From Caulobacter sp. B11 (GTDB taxonomy: Bacteria > Pseudomonadota > Alphaproteobacteria > Caulobacterales > Caulobacteraceae), in contig NZ_PEGG01000145.1 in assembly GCF_002737765.1 (NCBI RefSeq), positions 1 through 7,455 on the forward strand: 7,455 nt of DNA, given 5' to 3'. Each line of letters starts with the position of its first letter. Position 1 is the first letter of the stretch. The notes below the pieces were generated by a model. It was not told where the DNA came from. It searched no databases and was given only the letters and a program-made list of their open reading frames with translations. Of this stretch, positions 1-6,666 are shown one piece after another. Position numbers and translations under genes: made by a program.

Positions 1-217
1 CGGTCCGCAGGGCCAGGCGCCCGTGCAGTTCGGTCTCGAGCTGAGCCTGCAGGTCGGCGCCGGTCCGTTCGCCGCTTTCGAAGACCAGGGCGCTGATCTT
101 CGCATCGACATGGATCACCTCAAGCCCCAGCTGAACCAACAGGCCCGTCAGCTGGTCGCCGGTGATCTGGCGGCCGCCGGCGCTGGTGCTGCGCAGCAGG
201 GCGATATGGATGGTCAT
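1..217 (-). CDS. DUF1697-like protein, N-terminal part, runs off the left edge
   Basis: Only the first 72 codons are present; the rest lies beyond position 1. The peptide opens MTIHIALLRSTSAGG, then has a helix-like stretch (QITGDQLTGLLVQLGLEV) and ALVFESG. This order matches the DUF1697 family, whose members usually begin with a strand, an ALLRGINVGG-type motif, a helix ending in LLEXLGF, and a YIQSGNVVF-type strand. Here the first motif reads LLRSTSAGG and the IQSGN part is not recognisable, so it is a divergent member. DUF1697 proteins are cytosolic and have no established function. The ATG at 217 is supported by a GGAG seven bases upstream (225-228). The gene lies 100 bp downstream of metC on the same strand; a hairpin between them could separate the transcripts. 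The family call is made by eye from half a domain. Confidence 0.6.
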   Translation of the reverse strand, partial: MTIHIALLRSTSAGGRQITGDQLTGLLVQLGLEVIHVDAKISALVFESGERTGADLQAQLETELHGRLALRT

Positions 218-281
218 GGCGAAACTCCGGGCCCGGACCCTTGGCTCCCTGGGCGGAGACGGCGACCGAGGGCGGGGTTTA

Positions 282-315
282 GGCGTTCGCCGCGCCCCCG
301 TCGCGCAAAAACGCC
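282..315 (-). terminator. Possible hairpin terminator after metC
   Basis: Starting 3 bases after the metC stop codon, the minus strand can fold with an outer stem GGCGTT/AACGCC (282-287 with 310-315) and an inner stem GCGC/GCGC (292-295 with 303-306) around a 7-base loop. There is no T-run on the 3' side in the direction of transcription, so it is not a classical Rho-independent terminator. It may slow transcription, protect the 3' end, or be a chance pairing in GC-rich DNA. Confidence 0.3.
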
Positions 316-317
316 CT

Positions 318-1475
318 TTAGCCCTTCAGGCGGGCCAGGCCCTGATCGAGGTCGGCGATCAGGTCGCTTGGGTGCTCAAGCCCGATATGCAGGCGCAGCA
401 GCGGGCCCTCCAGGCTAACCGGCAGGGTCCTGGTCTTCAGCTGCGGGTCGCAGGGAATGGCCAGGCTCTCATAGCCGCCCCAGGAGAAGCCGAGGCCGAA
501 CAGGTCGAGGTTGTCGAGCATCGCATAGACCGCGCCATCCGAGGCTGGCTTCAGCACCAGGCCGAACAGGCCGCAGGCGCCGGTGAAGTCGCGCTTCCAC
601 AGGGCGTGGCCCGGATCGCTCTCCAGCGCCGGATGCAGCACCCGCGACACCGCCGGGTGGTCTTGCAGCCAGCGTGCGACCTCCAGGCCGGCGGCCTGGT
701 GGCGGGGCAGGCGGATGGCCAGGGTGCGCAGGCCGCGCAGCATGGTGTAGGCGTCGTCGGGCGACACCGACCAGCCGATGTCCCACATGGCGTCGGCCAT
801 CTGCTGACCGATCGCCGGGTCGTTGGTCGCGGCCGAGCCCATGAAACAGTCCGAATGGCCGCCGACATATTTGGTCAGGGCCTGGATGCTGAGGGTGACG
901 CCATGGGCCAGGGGTTTGAAATAGTAGCCCGCGCCCCAGGTATTATCGATCAGGGTCAGCACGCCGCGCGCGTTGGCGGCGGCGGCGATGGCCGGGATGT
1001 CCTGCATCTCGAAGGTCAGGGAGCCGGGGGCTTCCAGCAGGATCAACCGGGTTCGGGGCGTGCACAGGGCCATCAGGGCGTCGGGCGTCAGCGCTGGGTC
1101 GTAATAGGTCGTCGTGACGCCGAACCGGGCCAGAACCCGGTCGCAGAACCGGCGGGTCGGCTTGTAGGCGCTGTCGACCACCAGGATCTCGTCGCCCGCC
1201 TTCAGCACGGCCAGCAGGGCCCCGGTGATCGCCGCCAGGCCCGACGGGTAAAGTGTCAGATGCTCGGCGCCCTCCAATTCCGCCAAGGCCGTCTGCAGGG
1301 CGGTGGGCGAGGCCAGACCGGTGATGCCGTAGGTCAGCTGGTCGTCGTCATACAGCGATGCGGCGTCGGGCAGCAGGACGGTCGAGCCGCGCTGGATCGG
1401 TGGATTGACCGTGCGGCCCAAGGACGAGGCCTGGAAACTGTTGCGGGTCAGGCGGGTCTGTTCATCGAGCGGCAT
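318..1475 (-). CDS. metC: Cystathionine beta-lyase (MetC), PLP-dependent
   Basis: A 385-residue Cys/Met-metabolism PLP enzyme, close to the family length of about 390. It should cleave cystathionine to homocysteine, pyruvate and ammonia in the cytosol, the step before methionine synthase. Landmarks in fold type I order: YPSG at 76-79 in the cofactor-binding region, SAYKPTRRFCD at 102-112 including Tyr104 of the substrate/PLP site, DNTW at 177-180 with Asp177 for the PLP pyridine nitrogen, ALTKYVGGHSD with the Schiff-base Lys202, SWGGYESL at 331-338, and a C-terminal LRLHIGLE with Arg361 for the substrate carboxylate. SWGGYESL and the TRRFCD segment point to beta-lyase rather than cystathionine gamma-synthase. 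Residues 49-53 read YGITG where E. coli MetC has YGRRG, so the phosphate-contacting arginine is missing; this position varies in proteobacterial members. The gene starts 9 bp after the sseA stop, with an AGGA-like site overlapping that stop, so it is probably co-transcribed and perhaps coupled with sseA. Confidence 0.9.
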   Translation of the reverse strand: MPLDEQTRLTRNSFQASSLGRTVNPPIQRGSTVLLPDAASLYDDDQLTYGITGLASPTALQTALAELEGAEHLTLYPSGLAAITGALLAVLKAGDEILVVDSAYKPTRRFCDRVLARFGVTTTYYDPALTPDALMALCTPRTRLILLEAPGSLTFEMQDIPAIAAAANARGVLTLIDNTWGAGYYFKPLAHGVTLSIQALTKYVGGHSDCFMGSAATNDPAIGQQMADAMWDIGWSVSPDDAYTMLRGLRTLAIRLPRHQAAGLEVARWLQDHPAVSRVLHPALESDPGHALWKRDFTGACGLFGLVLKPASDGAVYAMLDNLDLFGLGFSWGGYESLAIPCDPQLKTRTLPVSLEGPLLRLHIGLEHPSDLIADLDQGLARLKG

Positions 1476-1484
1476 GACCCAATC

Positions 1485-2327
1485 CTACCCCTGCTCGACC
1501 GGCGTATCCTCGCGCCCGCCCCATTCGGTCCAGGAGCCGTCATAGACCGCCGCCCGGGGTCGTCCGAGCCGGGCCAGGGCCAGGGCCACGACGGCGGCGG
1601 TGATGCCCGAGCCGCAGGTGGCGACGACGGGCCGCGTGATGTCGACCCCGGCCGCCTCGAACACGGTGGAAAGCTTGTCGGCGCTCAGCATCGTGCCGTC
1701 GGGCGCGACCATCGCCGTCAGGGGCACATTGCAGGAGCCCGGGATGCGGCCGCCGCGCAGGCCGGCGCGCGGTTCGGGCGTCTCCCCGGTGAAGCGGCCG
1801 GGCGGCCGGGCGTCGATCACCTGCTCGCGGCCGGTCTCGAGATTGCGCTTCATCTGTTCGACCGTGCGAACGATGTCGGCCTGGTGGCGGGAGGTGAAAT
1901 GGCGTTCCTGCGGCGCGGCGGGACCGTCCTCGACGGGGCGGCCCTCGGCGATCCACTTGGGCAGGCCGCCGTCCAGCACCACAACGTCCTCGTGGCCCAT
2001 GGCGCGGAAGGTCCACCAGACCCGCGCGGCGGGCAGGATGCCCTGGCTGTCATAGACGACGATCCGGGACCCGTCGCCGAGGCCCAGTTTGCGCACCCGC
2101 GAGGCGAACTTGATCGGGCTGGGCAGCATGTGGGGCAGGTCGCTGGTCTCGTCGGAGATCTCGTCGATGTCGAAGAACACCGCGCCCGGGATATGGGCCA
2201 GGGCGAACTCGGCCTTCGGATCGCGGGGCGTCCCCGGCATGAACCACGAGGCGTCGACAATCCGTACGTCCGGCGCGTCGAGGTGTTCGGCCAGCCAGGC
2301 GGTGGAGACGAGGGGGTCCTGGATCAT
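1485..2327 (-). CDS. sseA: 3-mercaptopyruvate sulfurtransferase (two rhodanese domains)
   Basis: A 280-residue tandem-rhodanese protein, the usual length for SseA. The inactive N-terminal domain carries HIPGAVFFDIDEISD (45-59) and YDSQGILPAARVWW (92-105). The C-terminal domain carries IDARPPGRFTGE (171-182), GGRIPGS (192-198) and the active loop CGSGITA with Cys238 as the persulfide cysteine. CGSG(V/I)TA is the loop of mercaptopyruvate sulfurtransferases; thiosulfate sulfurtransferases typically have a charged CRKGVT-type loop. Arg178 and Arg187 sit where SseA enzymes bind the mercaptopyruvate carboxylate. The predicted reaction moves sulfur from 3-mercaptopyruvate to a thiol acceptor, giving pyruvate. 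The ATG at 2327 has AAAGG six bases upstream. There is a promoter candidate at 2359-2388, and metC follows after 9 bp. Cytosolic; no signal peptide is seen. The substrate assignment rests on the loop and the length. Confidence 0.9.
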   Translation of the reverse strand: MIQDPLVSTAWLAEHLDAPDVRIVDASWFMPGTPRDPKAEFALAHIPGAVFFDIDEISDETSDLPHMLPSPIKFASRVRKLGLGDGSRIVVYDSQGILPAARVWWTFRAMGHEDVVVLDGGLPKWIAEGRPVEDGPAAPQERHFTSRHQADIVRTVEQMKRNLETGREQVIDARPPGRFTGETPEPRAGLRGGRIPGSCNVPLTAMVAPDGTMLSADKLSTVFEAAGVDITRPVVATCGSGITAAVVALALARLGRPRAAVYDGSWTEWGGREDTPVEQG

Positions 2328-2358
2328 GCTGCGCCTTTCGGGGTCTGACTCGCCCCTG

Positions 2359-2388
2359 TTTACAGTAGGTGGAACAGGATCGCGTCAA
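2359..2388 (-). promoter_or_regulatory. Sigma70-type promoter candidate for sseA-metC
   Basis: On the minus strand TTGACG (2383-2388) is followed after 18 bases by TGTAAA (2359-2364). The first hexamer is 5 of 6 and the second 4 of 6 against the standard consensus. TTGACGC, extended by one base, also fits the -35 element described for Caulobacter housekeeping promoters. Transcription would start near 2352, leaving a leader of about 25 bases before the sseA ATG, with the AAAGG ribosome site inside it. A 6-bp inverted repeat (CCTGTT at 2355-2360, AACAGG at 2373-2378) overlaps the -10 element and spacer and could be an operator. Confidence 0.45.
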
Positions 2389-2426
2389 CCGCGGCGAGGG
2401 GCAAGCGCCGACTCCACCTTACGGGC

Positions 2427-3425
2427 TCAGAGCCAGGGCGGGGTCGGCAGGCCCTTTTCCCGCAGGAAGTCCGGATTGAACAGCTTGCTCTGATAGCGTG
2501 AGCCGTGGTCGCAGAGGATGGTCACGATGGTGTGGCCGGGGCCCATGGTGCGGGCCATGTGGATCGCGCCGGCGACATTGATCCCCGAAGAGCCGCCCAG
2601 GCACAGGCCCTCGTGCTGCACGAGGTCGAAGACCACCTCGACCATTTCGGTGTCGCTGATCCGGATGGGATGGTCGACCATCAGGCCTTCGAGATTGGCG
2701 GTGATCCGACCCTGGCCGATGCCCTCGCTGATCGAGGTTCCCTCCGCCTTGAGTTCCCCATTCCTGTACCAGTTGTAGAGCGCGGCGCCGTGCGGGTCGG
2801 CCAGGCCGATCTTCACCGACGGCTTGCGTTCGCGCAGGGCTGCGGCGACTCCGGCCAGGGTGCCGCCCGAACCGATGGCGCAGATGAAACCGTCGACCGC
2901 GCCGTCGGTCTGGTCGAAGATTTCCGGGCCCGTGGTGCGGTAGTGCGCGTCGCGGTTGGCGACATTGTCGAACTGGTTGGCCCAGATCACGCCATTGGGC
3001 TCGGTCAGGGCCAACTGCTCGGCCAGTCGCCCGGAATAGCGGACATAGTTGTCGGGATTGGAATAGGGGACGGCGTCGACCTCGACCAGCTCCGCGCCCA
3101 GCAGGCGGATGGCGTCCTTCTTTTCCTGGCTCTGGGTGCGGGGATGACGATGGTGGTCTTGTAGCCGAGGGCCGAGGCGACCATGGCCAGGCCGATGCCG
3201 GTATTGCCGGCGGTGCCCTCGACGATGCGGCCGCCAGGCCTCAGCAAGCCCTTCCGCTCAGCGTCGCGAATGATGCCCAGGGCGGCGCGGTCCTTGACCG
3301 ACTGGCCGGGATTCATGAACTCGGCCTTGCCGAGGATCTCGCAGCCCGTCGCGGCGCTGGCGCGGTTTGAGGCGGATCAGGGGCGTATTGCCGATGGCGT
3401 CCAGGACGTTGGCTGTGGTGGTCAT
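2427..3425 (-). pseudogene. cysK: Cysteine synthase (CysK family), frame broken by two single-base indels
   Basis: Three reading-frame pieces join into one full-length beta-family PLP protein of 332 residues. It starts [20 protein letters not shown] at 3425, continues in a second frame ([19 protein letters not shown]), and returns to the first frame at about 3140. The joins need one base removed at the GG of 3364-3365 and one G added to the run at 3140-3143. In the rebuilt protein NPGQSVKDR gives the PLP lysine Lys44, TAGNTG (71-76) is the substrate loop, GSGGT (185-189) the phosphate loop and GGSSGIN (277-283) the C-terminal cofactor motif. No key residue is lost, which argues for recent damage or sequence error rather than old decay. 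The predicted reaction is O-acetylserine plus sulfide to cysteine; a cystathionine beta-synthase-like role cannot be excluded. As written, translation stops early at about 3258. No good ribosome site precedes the ATG. Divergent from the PhrB-type gene and 99 bp upstream of sseA. Confidence 0.8.
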
Positions 3426-3473
3426 GGGCGAATCTGGCGAGGCGGGCTGCTGTGGAAAGGGCTCCTCATGGTA

Positions 3474-3499
3474 GATCGTGCGCGGGCGCCCCGATGCAA
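3474..3499 (-). promoter_or_regulatory. Weak promoter candidate for the cysteine synthase gene
   Basis: In the 104-bp space between the divergent cysteine synthase and PhrB-type genes, the minus strand has TTGCAT (3494-3499) followed by GCACGATC (3474-3481). This resembles the Caulobacter-type housekeeping pattern (TTG-rich -35, GCTANAWC-like -10) with several mismatches. The leader to the ATG at 3425 would be about 40 bases. Nothing better was found for either gene in this gap, and nearby indels make exact spacing unreliable. Confidence 0.2.
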
Positions 3500-3548
3500 C
3501 CCAGTTTTCCTGAAGGCCTCGACACCACGATGAGTACGACAGGGCGCG

Positions 3549-5066
3549 TTGCGTTTGGTGCTGGGCGATCAGTTGAGCGACGGCCTCTCGGCCCTGGCGG
3601 ATCTGGACCCGGCCCATGACGTGGTGCTGATGACGGAATCGGCGGCCGAGGCCACGGTCTGGAAGCATCACAAGCACAAGCTGGTGCTGATCTGGTCGGC
3701 CATGCGCCAGTTCGCGGCCCGGCTGGAGGCGCGCGGCGTTCGGGTGCGCTATGTGCGGCTGGACGACCCGGCCAACACCCGCACTATCGCCGGCGAGCTG
3801 CGCCGCGCCCTGGCCGAGGAGCCGGTCGATCGGGTCATCCGCACGGCCTGCGGCAAATGGAGCCTCGAAGCGCACCTGCTGTCCCTCGTCGCTGAACTCG
3901 GCGTGCCGCTCGAGGTGCGCGAGGACGACCGCTTCCTGTGCTCCCGTGAGCAGTTCGCCGCCTGGGCCGAGGGGCGCAAGGAGCTGCGGATGGAGTATTT
4001 CTATCGCGAGATGCGCCGTCGCACCGGCCTGCTGATGGACGGCGACCAGCCGGTCGGCGGCCAGTGGAACTTCGACGCCGAGAACCGCAAGAAGCTACCC
4101 GCCGGTATTCGGCCGCCGACCCGCCTGCGCACGGAGCCCCACGCCGTGACCCGGGAGGTTATGGCCCTGGTCGGGGCGGGGTTTGAGGACCATTTCGGCC
4201 GCCTGGACACCTTCGACTGGCCGACCAATCCCGACGAGGCCGAGGCGATCCTCGACCACTTCATCGCCGACATGTTGGAAGGCTTCGGCGACTGGCAGGA
4301 CGCGATGAGCTGGGGGCGGCCGTTCCTCTGGCACAGCCTGATCTCGCCGGCCCTGAACATCGGCCTGCTGGATCCGCTGGACATCTGCCGGCGCGCCGAG
4401 GCGGCCTGGCGCGCGGGCAGGGCGCCCCTGAACGCCGTCGAGGGCTTCATCCGCCAGATCATCGGCTGGCGTGAGTTCGTGCGCGGCGTCTACTGGCTGA
4501 AGATGCCGGAATATGGCCTGCGCAACGCCCTGGAGGCCGAGGGCAAGCTGCCCTGGTTCTATTGGAGCGGCGAGACCGACATGGCCTGCGTCGCCGACGC
4601 CGTCGCCTCGGCCCGCGACCACGCCTATGCCCATCACATTCAGAGGCTGATGGTGACTGGCAATCTGGCCATGTTGCTGGGCGTGCATCCCGACGCCGTG
4701 GACGACTGGTACATGGTGGTGTTCGCCGACGCCTTTGAATGGGTTGAGATGCCCAATACCCGCGGCATGGCCACCTTCGCCGATGGCGGCATTGTTGGCT
4801 CCAAGCCCTATGCGGCCAGCGGGGCCTATATCGACCGGATGAGCGACTACTGCAAAGGCTGTCACTATGACGTCAAGGATCGGTTGGGCGACAACGCCTG
4901 CCCGTTCAACGCCCTGTACTGGGACTTCATCGACCGGCACGAGCGGCGGCTGGCCGGGCTGGGCCGCATGATGATGCCGCTCAGGAGCCTGGGTAAGATG
5001 CCCGAAGCCGAACGGGTCGCCTTCCGCGCCAAGGCGGCCGCGACACGCAAGGCCATGGGCGTTTAG
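3549..5066 (+). CDS. phrB: FeS bacterial photolyase, PhrB-type (6-4) photolyase
   Basis: A 505-residue member of the photolyase-related family (DPRP, FeS-BCP), almost the length of Agrobacterium PhrB, which repairs (6-4) photoproducts with FAD, a ribityllumazine antenna and a [4Fe-4S] cluster. Every key PhrB position is present with a constant offset of three. Cluster ligands are Cys347, Cys435, Cys438 and Cys451, the last three within MSDYCKGCHY and NACPFNALYWDF. AYAHHIQRLM supplies His362 and His363, the latter matching the His essential for (6-4) repair. Trp339, Trp387 and Tyr388 match the electron path to FAD, and Tyr427 matches PhrB Tyr430. The N-terminal antenna domain begins RLVLGDQLSDG. 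The start is uncertain: a TGA at 3531-3533 leaves only TTG 3549 in frame, with AGGG four bases upstream. The ATG at 3530 would give MSTTGR fused to this protein if one base were removed between 3530 and 3548. It is the only plus-strand gene and overlaps the stop of the 93-residue gene. Confidence 0.92.
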   Translation: MRLVLGDQLSDGLSALADLDPAHDVVLMTESAAEATVWKHHKHKLVLIWSAMRQFAARLEARGVRVRYVRLDDPANTRTIAGELRRALAEEPVDRVIRTACGKWSLEAHLLSLVAELGVPLEVREDDRFLCSREQFAAWAEGRKELRMEYFYREMRRRTGLLMDGDQPVGGQWNFDAENRKKLPAGIRPPTRLRTEPHAVTREVMALVGAGFEDHFGRLDTFDWPTNPDEAEAILDHFIADMLEGFGDWQDAMSWGRPFLWHSLISPALNIGLLDPLDICRRAEAAWRAGRAPLNAVEGFIRQIIGWREFVRGVYWLKMPEYGLRNALEAEGKLPWFYWSGETDMACVADAVASARDHAYAHHIQRLMVTGNLAMLLGVHPDAVDDWYMVVFADAFEWVEMPNTRGMATFADGGIVGSKPYAASGAYIDRMSDYCKGCHYDVKDRLGDNACPFNALYWDFIDRHERRLAGLGRMMMPLRSLGKMPEAERVAFRAKAAATRKAMGV

Positions 5067-5344
5067 TCGCCCAGATGGGTCTCGATCACGTTCAGCAGGG
5101 CCAGGGGCCCGCCCGCCGTGGTCGCCGCGCACCAGACATTGTGCAGGCCCTCGACCTCGACCAACTGGTTCTCGACGGCGTCGATCATGATGCCCTCGGC
5201 GAGGTCTGACGACACCTCGCCCAGCAGTTGCTCGTGCTGCAGTTCACCGCACCAGGCGGTGACGGCGTCGACCGCCGTCTTGGCGTCGAACTGGGTGATG
5301 TAGGTCCCCCCGTGGAAATCCAGGACCATGGTGTAGAGGTTCAT
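5063..5344 (-). CDS. Small protein of unknown function, 93 residues
   Basis: I do not recognise this family. The protein opens MNLYTMVLDFHGGTYITQF, which looks like two beta strands around a His-Gly-Gly turn. A probable helix (AKTAVDAVTAWCGELQ, 21-36) and an acidic middle with many hydrophobic residues follow, then LHNVWCAATTAGGPLALLNVIETHLGD. It has two cysteines (32 and 72), no signal peptide and no membrane segment; net charge is clearly acidic. The strand-helix order suggests a small compact alpha/beta cytosolic protein. The ATG at 5344 has GAGG ten bases upstream (5355-5358); the frame is open further up, but no better start was found. It follows cfa by 68 bp on the same strand with no convincing promoter, so it is probably the last gene of a photolyase-cfa transcript. 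Its stop overlaps the stop of the convergent PhrB-type gene by 4 bp. That it is real rests on the start, its place in the operon, and protein-like composition. Confidence 0.75.
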   Translation of the reverse strand: MNLYTMVLDFHGGTYITQFDAKTAVDAVTAWCGELQHEQLLGEVSSDLAEGIMIDAVENQLVEVEGLHNVWCAATTAGGPLALLNVIETHLGD

Positions 5345-5412
5345 TGCGACGCGACCTCGAAGGACTTTCGTCCATCTACGCACACCTCGCACGCCAGGCG
5401 AAGGCCCCGCGT

Positions 5413-6636
5413 CTAGGCGCGGCTCAGGCCCAGTTGAATGACATTGGTGCGCTCGGTTCGGAAGCCGGCCTCGCAATAGCTGAGATAGAAGCGCCACAAC
5501 CTGCGGAACCGCTCGTCGAAGCCCAGGCCGCTGATCTCGCCCCAAGCCGCCTCGAACCGGCGGCCCCACTCCGCCAGAGTATTGGCGTAGTCCTGGCCAA
5601 AGCGGGTGACCTGGGTCCAGTCCAGGCCCGCCGCGCGCGTTTCAGTCCGCAGGCGTTCCTCGCTGGGCAGCATACCGCCCGGGAAGACGTAGCGCTGGAT
5701 GAAGTCGGTGTGGGTCCGATAGTGCTCGAACAGCTCGTCACGGATGGTGATGATCTGCAGGCCGGCCTGACCGCCCGGGGTCAGCACCTCGTGGATTTTG
5801 CTGAAATAGGACGGCCAGTATTCCTCGCCGACCGCCTCGAACATCTCGATCGAGGCGACGCGGTCAAAGCGGCCGGTGACGTCGCGATAGTCGATCAGCT
5901 GGATGTCGGCCTTGTCGGCCAGGCCGTGGTCGAACATCCGCTGGGCGGCGAAATCATGCTGGGCCTGGGAGATGGTGATCGCGGTGACCTTCGCCCCGAC
6001 CTCCTGGGCGGCGAACTGCGCGAACCCGCCCCAGCCGCAGCCGATCTCGAGCACGCTTTGCCCGGCCTGTAGGTCGATACTGCGGGCCAGGGCGGCGTAT
6101 TTCGCGCGCTGGGCCTGTTCCAGGGGCTGGCCGGGATGTTCATAGACCGCCGAGGAATAGGTCATGCTCGGATCGAGCCAGCGGGAATAGAAGGCGTTTC
6201 CCAGGTCATAGTGGGCGTGGATGTTCTTCTTCGAACCCTTGCGGTCGTTGCGATTGAACAGGTGGATGAAGAAGTTCATCACCCGCATCACCGGATTGCC
6301 GTCGACCAGGGCCGTGAGGCGGTCGAAGTTCAGCGAAAAGGCGCACAGCACGGCCGATAGGTCGGGGGTGTCCCACTCGCCGGCCATGTAGCCTTCCGCG
6401 AAGCCGATATCGCCCGAGGCCAGGGCCCGCCGCACGAAGCGATAGTCGCGGATCTGGATGATGGCGTCCGGACCGGGCGTCTTGCCGTGGATCCTCAAGG
6501 GCTTACCGGAGGGCAGGATGAAGGTCAGCGATCCCACGGCCCAGTTCTCGACCGCCACCCGAACCGCCGTGCGAAAGGCGGCCGGGGCGCTTCTCAGGTC
6601 CGGATCGCGCCAGGAAATTTGCAGGGTGTCGGTCAT
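5413..6636 (-). CDS. cfa: Cyclopropane-fatty-acyl-phospholipid synthase
   Basis: A 407-residue SAM-dependent enzyme of the CFA/mycolic acid methyltransferase family. It adds a methylene from S-adenosylmethionine across double bases of membrane-lipid acyl chains, that is, across their cis double bonds, at the inner membrane face. From Met at 6636: an N-terminal lipid-binding part (about 1-125), HAHYDLGNAFYSRWLDPSMTY (about 141-161), the SAM site VLEIGCGWGGFAQF (195-208), IEMFEAVG (264-271) with the catalytic-region glutamates, RYVFPGG (315-321), and the C-terminal YCEAGF (387-392), all typical. The segment LQIITIRDELFEHY resembles the longer plant-type branch more than the E. coli HTI signature. 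An ATG at 6648 would add four residues (MEPP). I prefer 6636, which has GGA seven bases upstream and fits the promoter at 6667-6695. It lies between a CPD photolyase gene and the 93-residue gene on the same strand, suggesting light or oxidative membrane protection. Confidence 0.92.
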   Translation of the reverse strand: MTDTLQISWRDPDLRSAPAAFRTAVRVAVENWAVGSLTFILPSGKPLRIHGKTPGPDAIIQIRDYRFVRRALASGDIGFAEGYMAGEWDTPDLSAVLCAFSLNFDRLTALVDGNPVMRVMNFFIHLFNRNDRKGSKKNIHAHYDLGNAFYSRWLDPSMTYSSAVYEHPGQPLEQAQRAKYAALARSIDLQAGQSVLEIGCGWGGFAQFAAQEVGAKVTAITISQAQHDFAAQRMFDHGLADKADIQLIDYRDVTGRFDRVASIEMFEAVGEEYWPSYFSKIHEVLTPGGQAGLQIITIRDELFEHYRTHTDFIQRYVFPGGMLPSEERLRTETRAAGLDWTQVTRFGQDYANTLAEWGRRFEAAWGEISGLGFDERFRRLWRFYLSYCEAGFRTERTNVIQLGLSRA

Positions 6637-6666
6637 CGGCGGTTCCATCCCATAACCCGGGGCGAA

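Noticed and set aside
162..2348. A 728-codon open frame on the plus strand
   Set aside because: It lies antisense to metC and sseA, both well-supported enzymes, and its translation is low-complexity (Gly, Gln, Arg, Ala, Val) without motifs. Such frames are common opposite GC-rich genes.
2392..2410. Hairpin CGGCG/CGCCG after the cysteine synthase gene as a terminator
   Set aside because: The stem is only 5 bp with a 9-base loop and no T-run; pairings like this are frequent in DNA of this composition.
3454..3480. GGAAA and CGTG as a general-stress EcfG-type promoter for the PhrB-type gene
   Set aside because: Each element has a mismatch to GGAAC and CGTT, and the spacing is 18 instead of 16-17.
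3426..3529. A riboswitch (SAM-II or similar) ahead of the cysteine synthase gene
   Set aside because: None of the conserved core segments I know for SAM-II or SAM/SAH riboswitches can be found in this 104-bp gap.
4095..5132. A 345-codon open frame on the minus strand
   Set aside because: It is the antisense shadow of the PhrB-type gene, with a His/Gly/Pro/Ala-rich translation and no recognisable domain.
5362..5373. GGAC-GAAA-GTCC hairpin upstream of the 93-residue gene as a regulatory RNA element
   Set aside because: A 4-bp stem with a GNRA loop is too small to claim, although it sits just upstream of the ribosome site.
5063..5569. A longer 168-residue version of the small protein gene
   Set aside because: The extension runs back into the end of cfa and reads as Arg/Gly/Pro-rich shadow sequence. 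The ATG at 5344 has a ribosome site and begins the ordered part of the protein.
5344..6072. A 242-codon open frame on the plus strand
   Set aside because: It lies opposite cfa, whose catalytic motifs run through the same bases; the plus-strand translation shows no family features.
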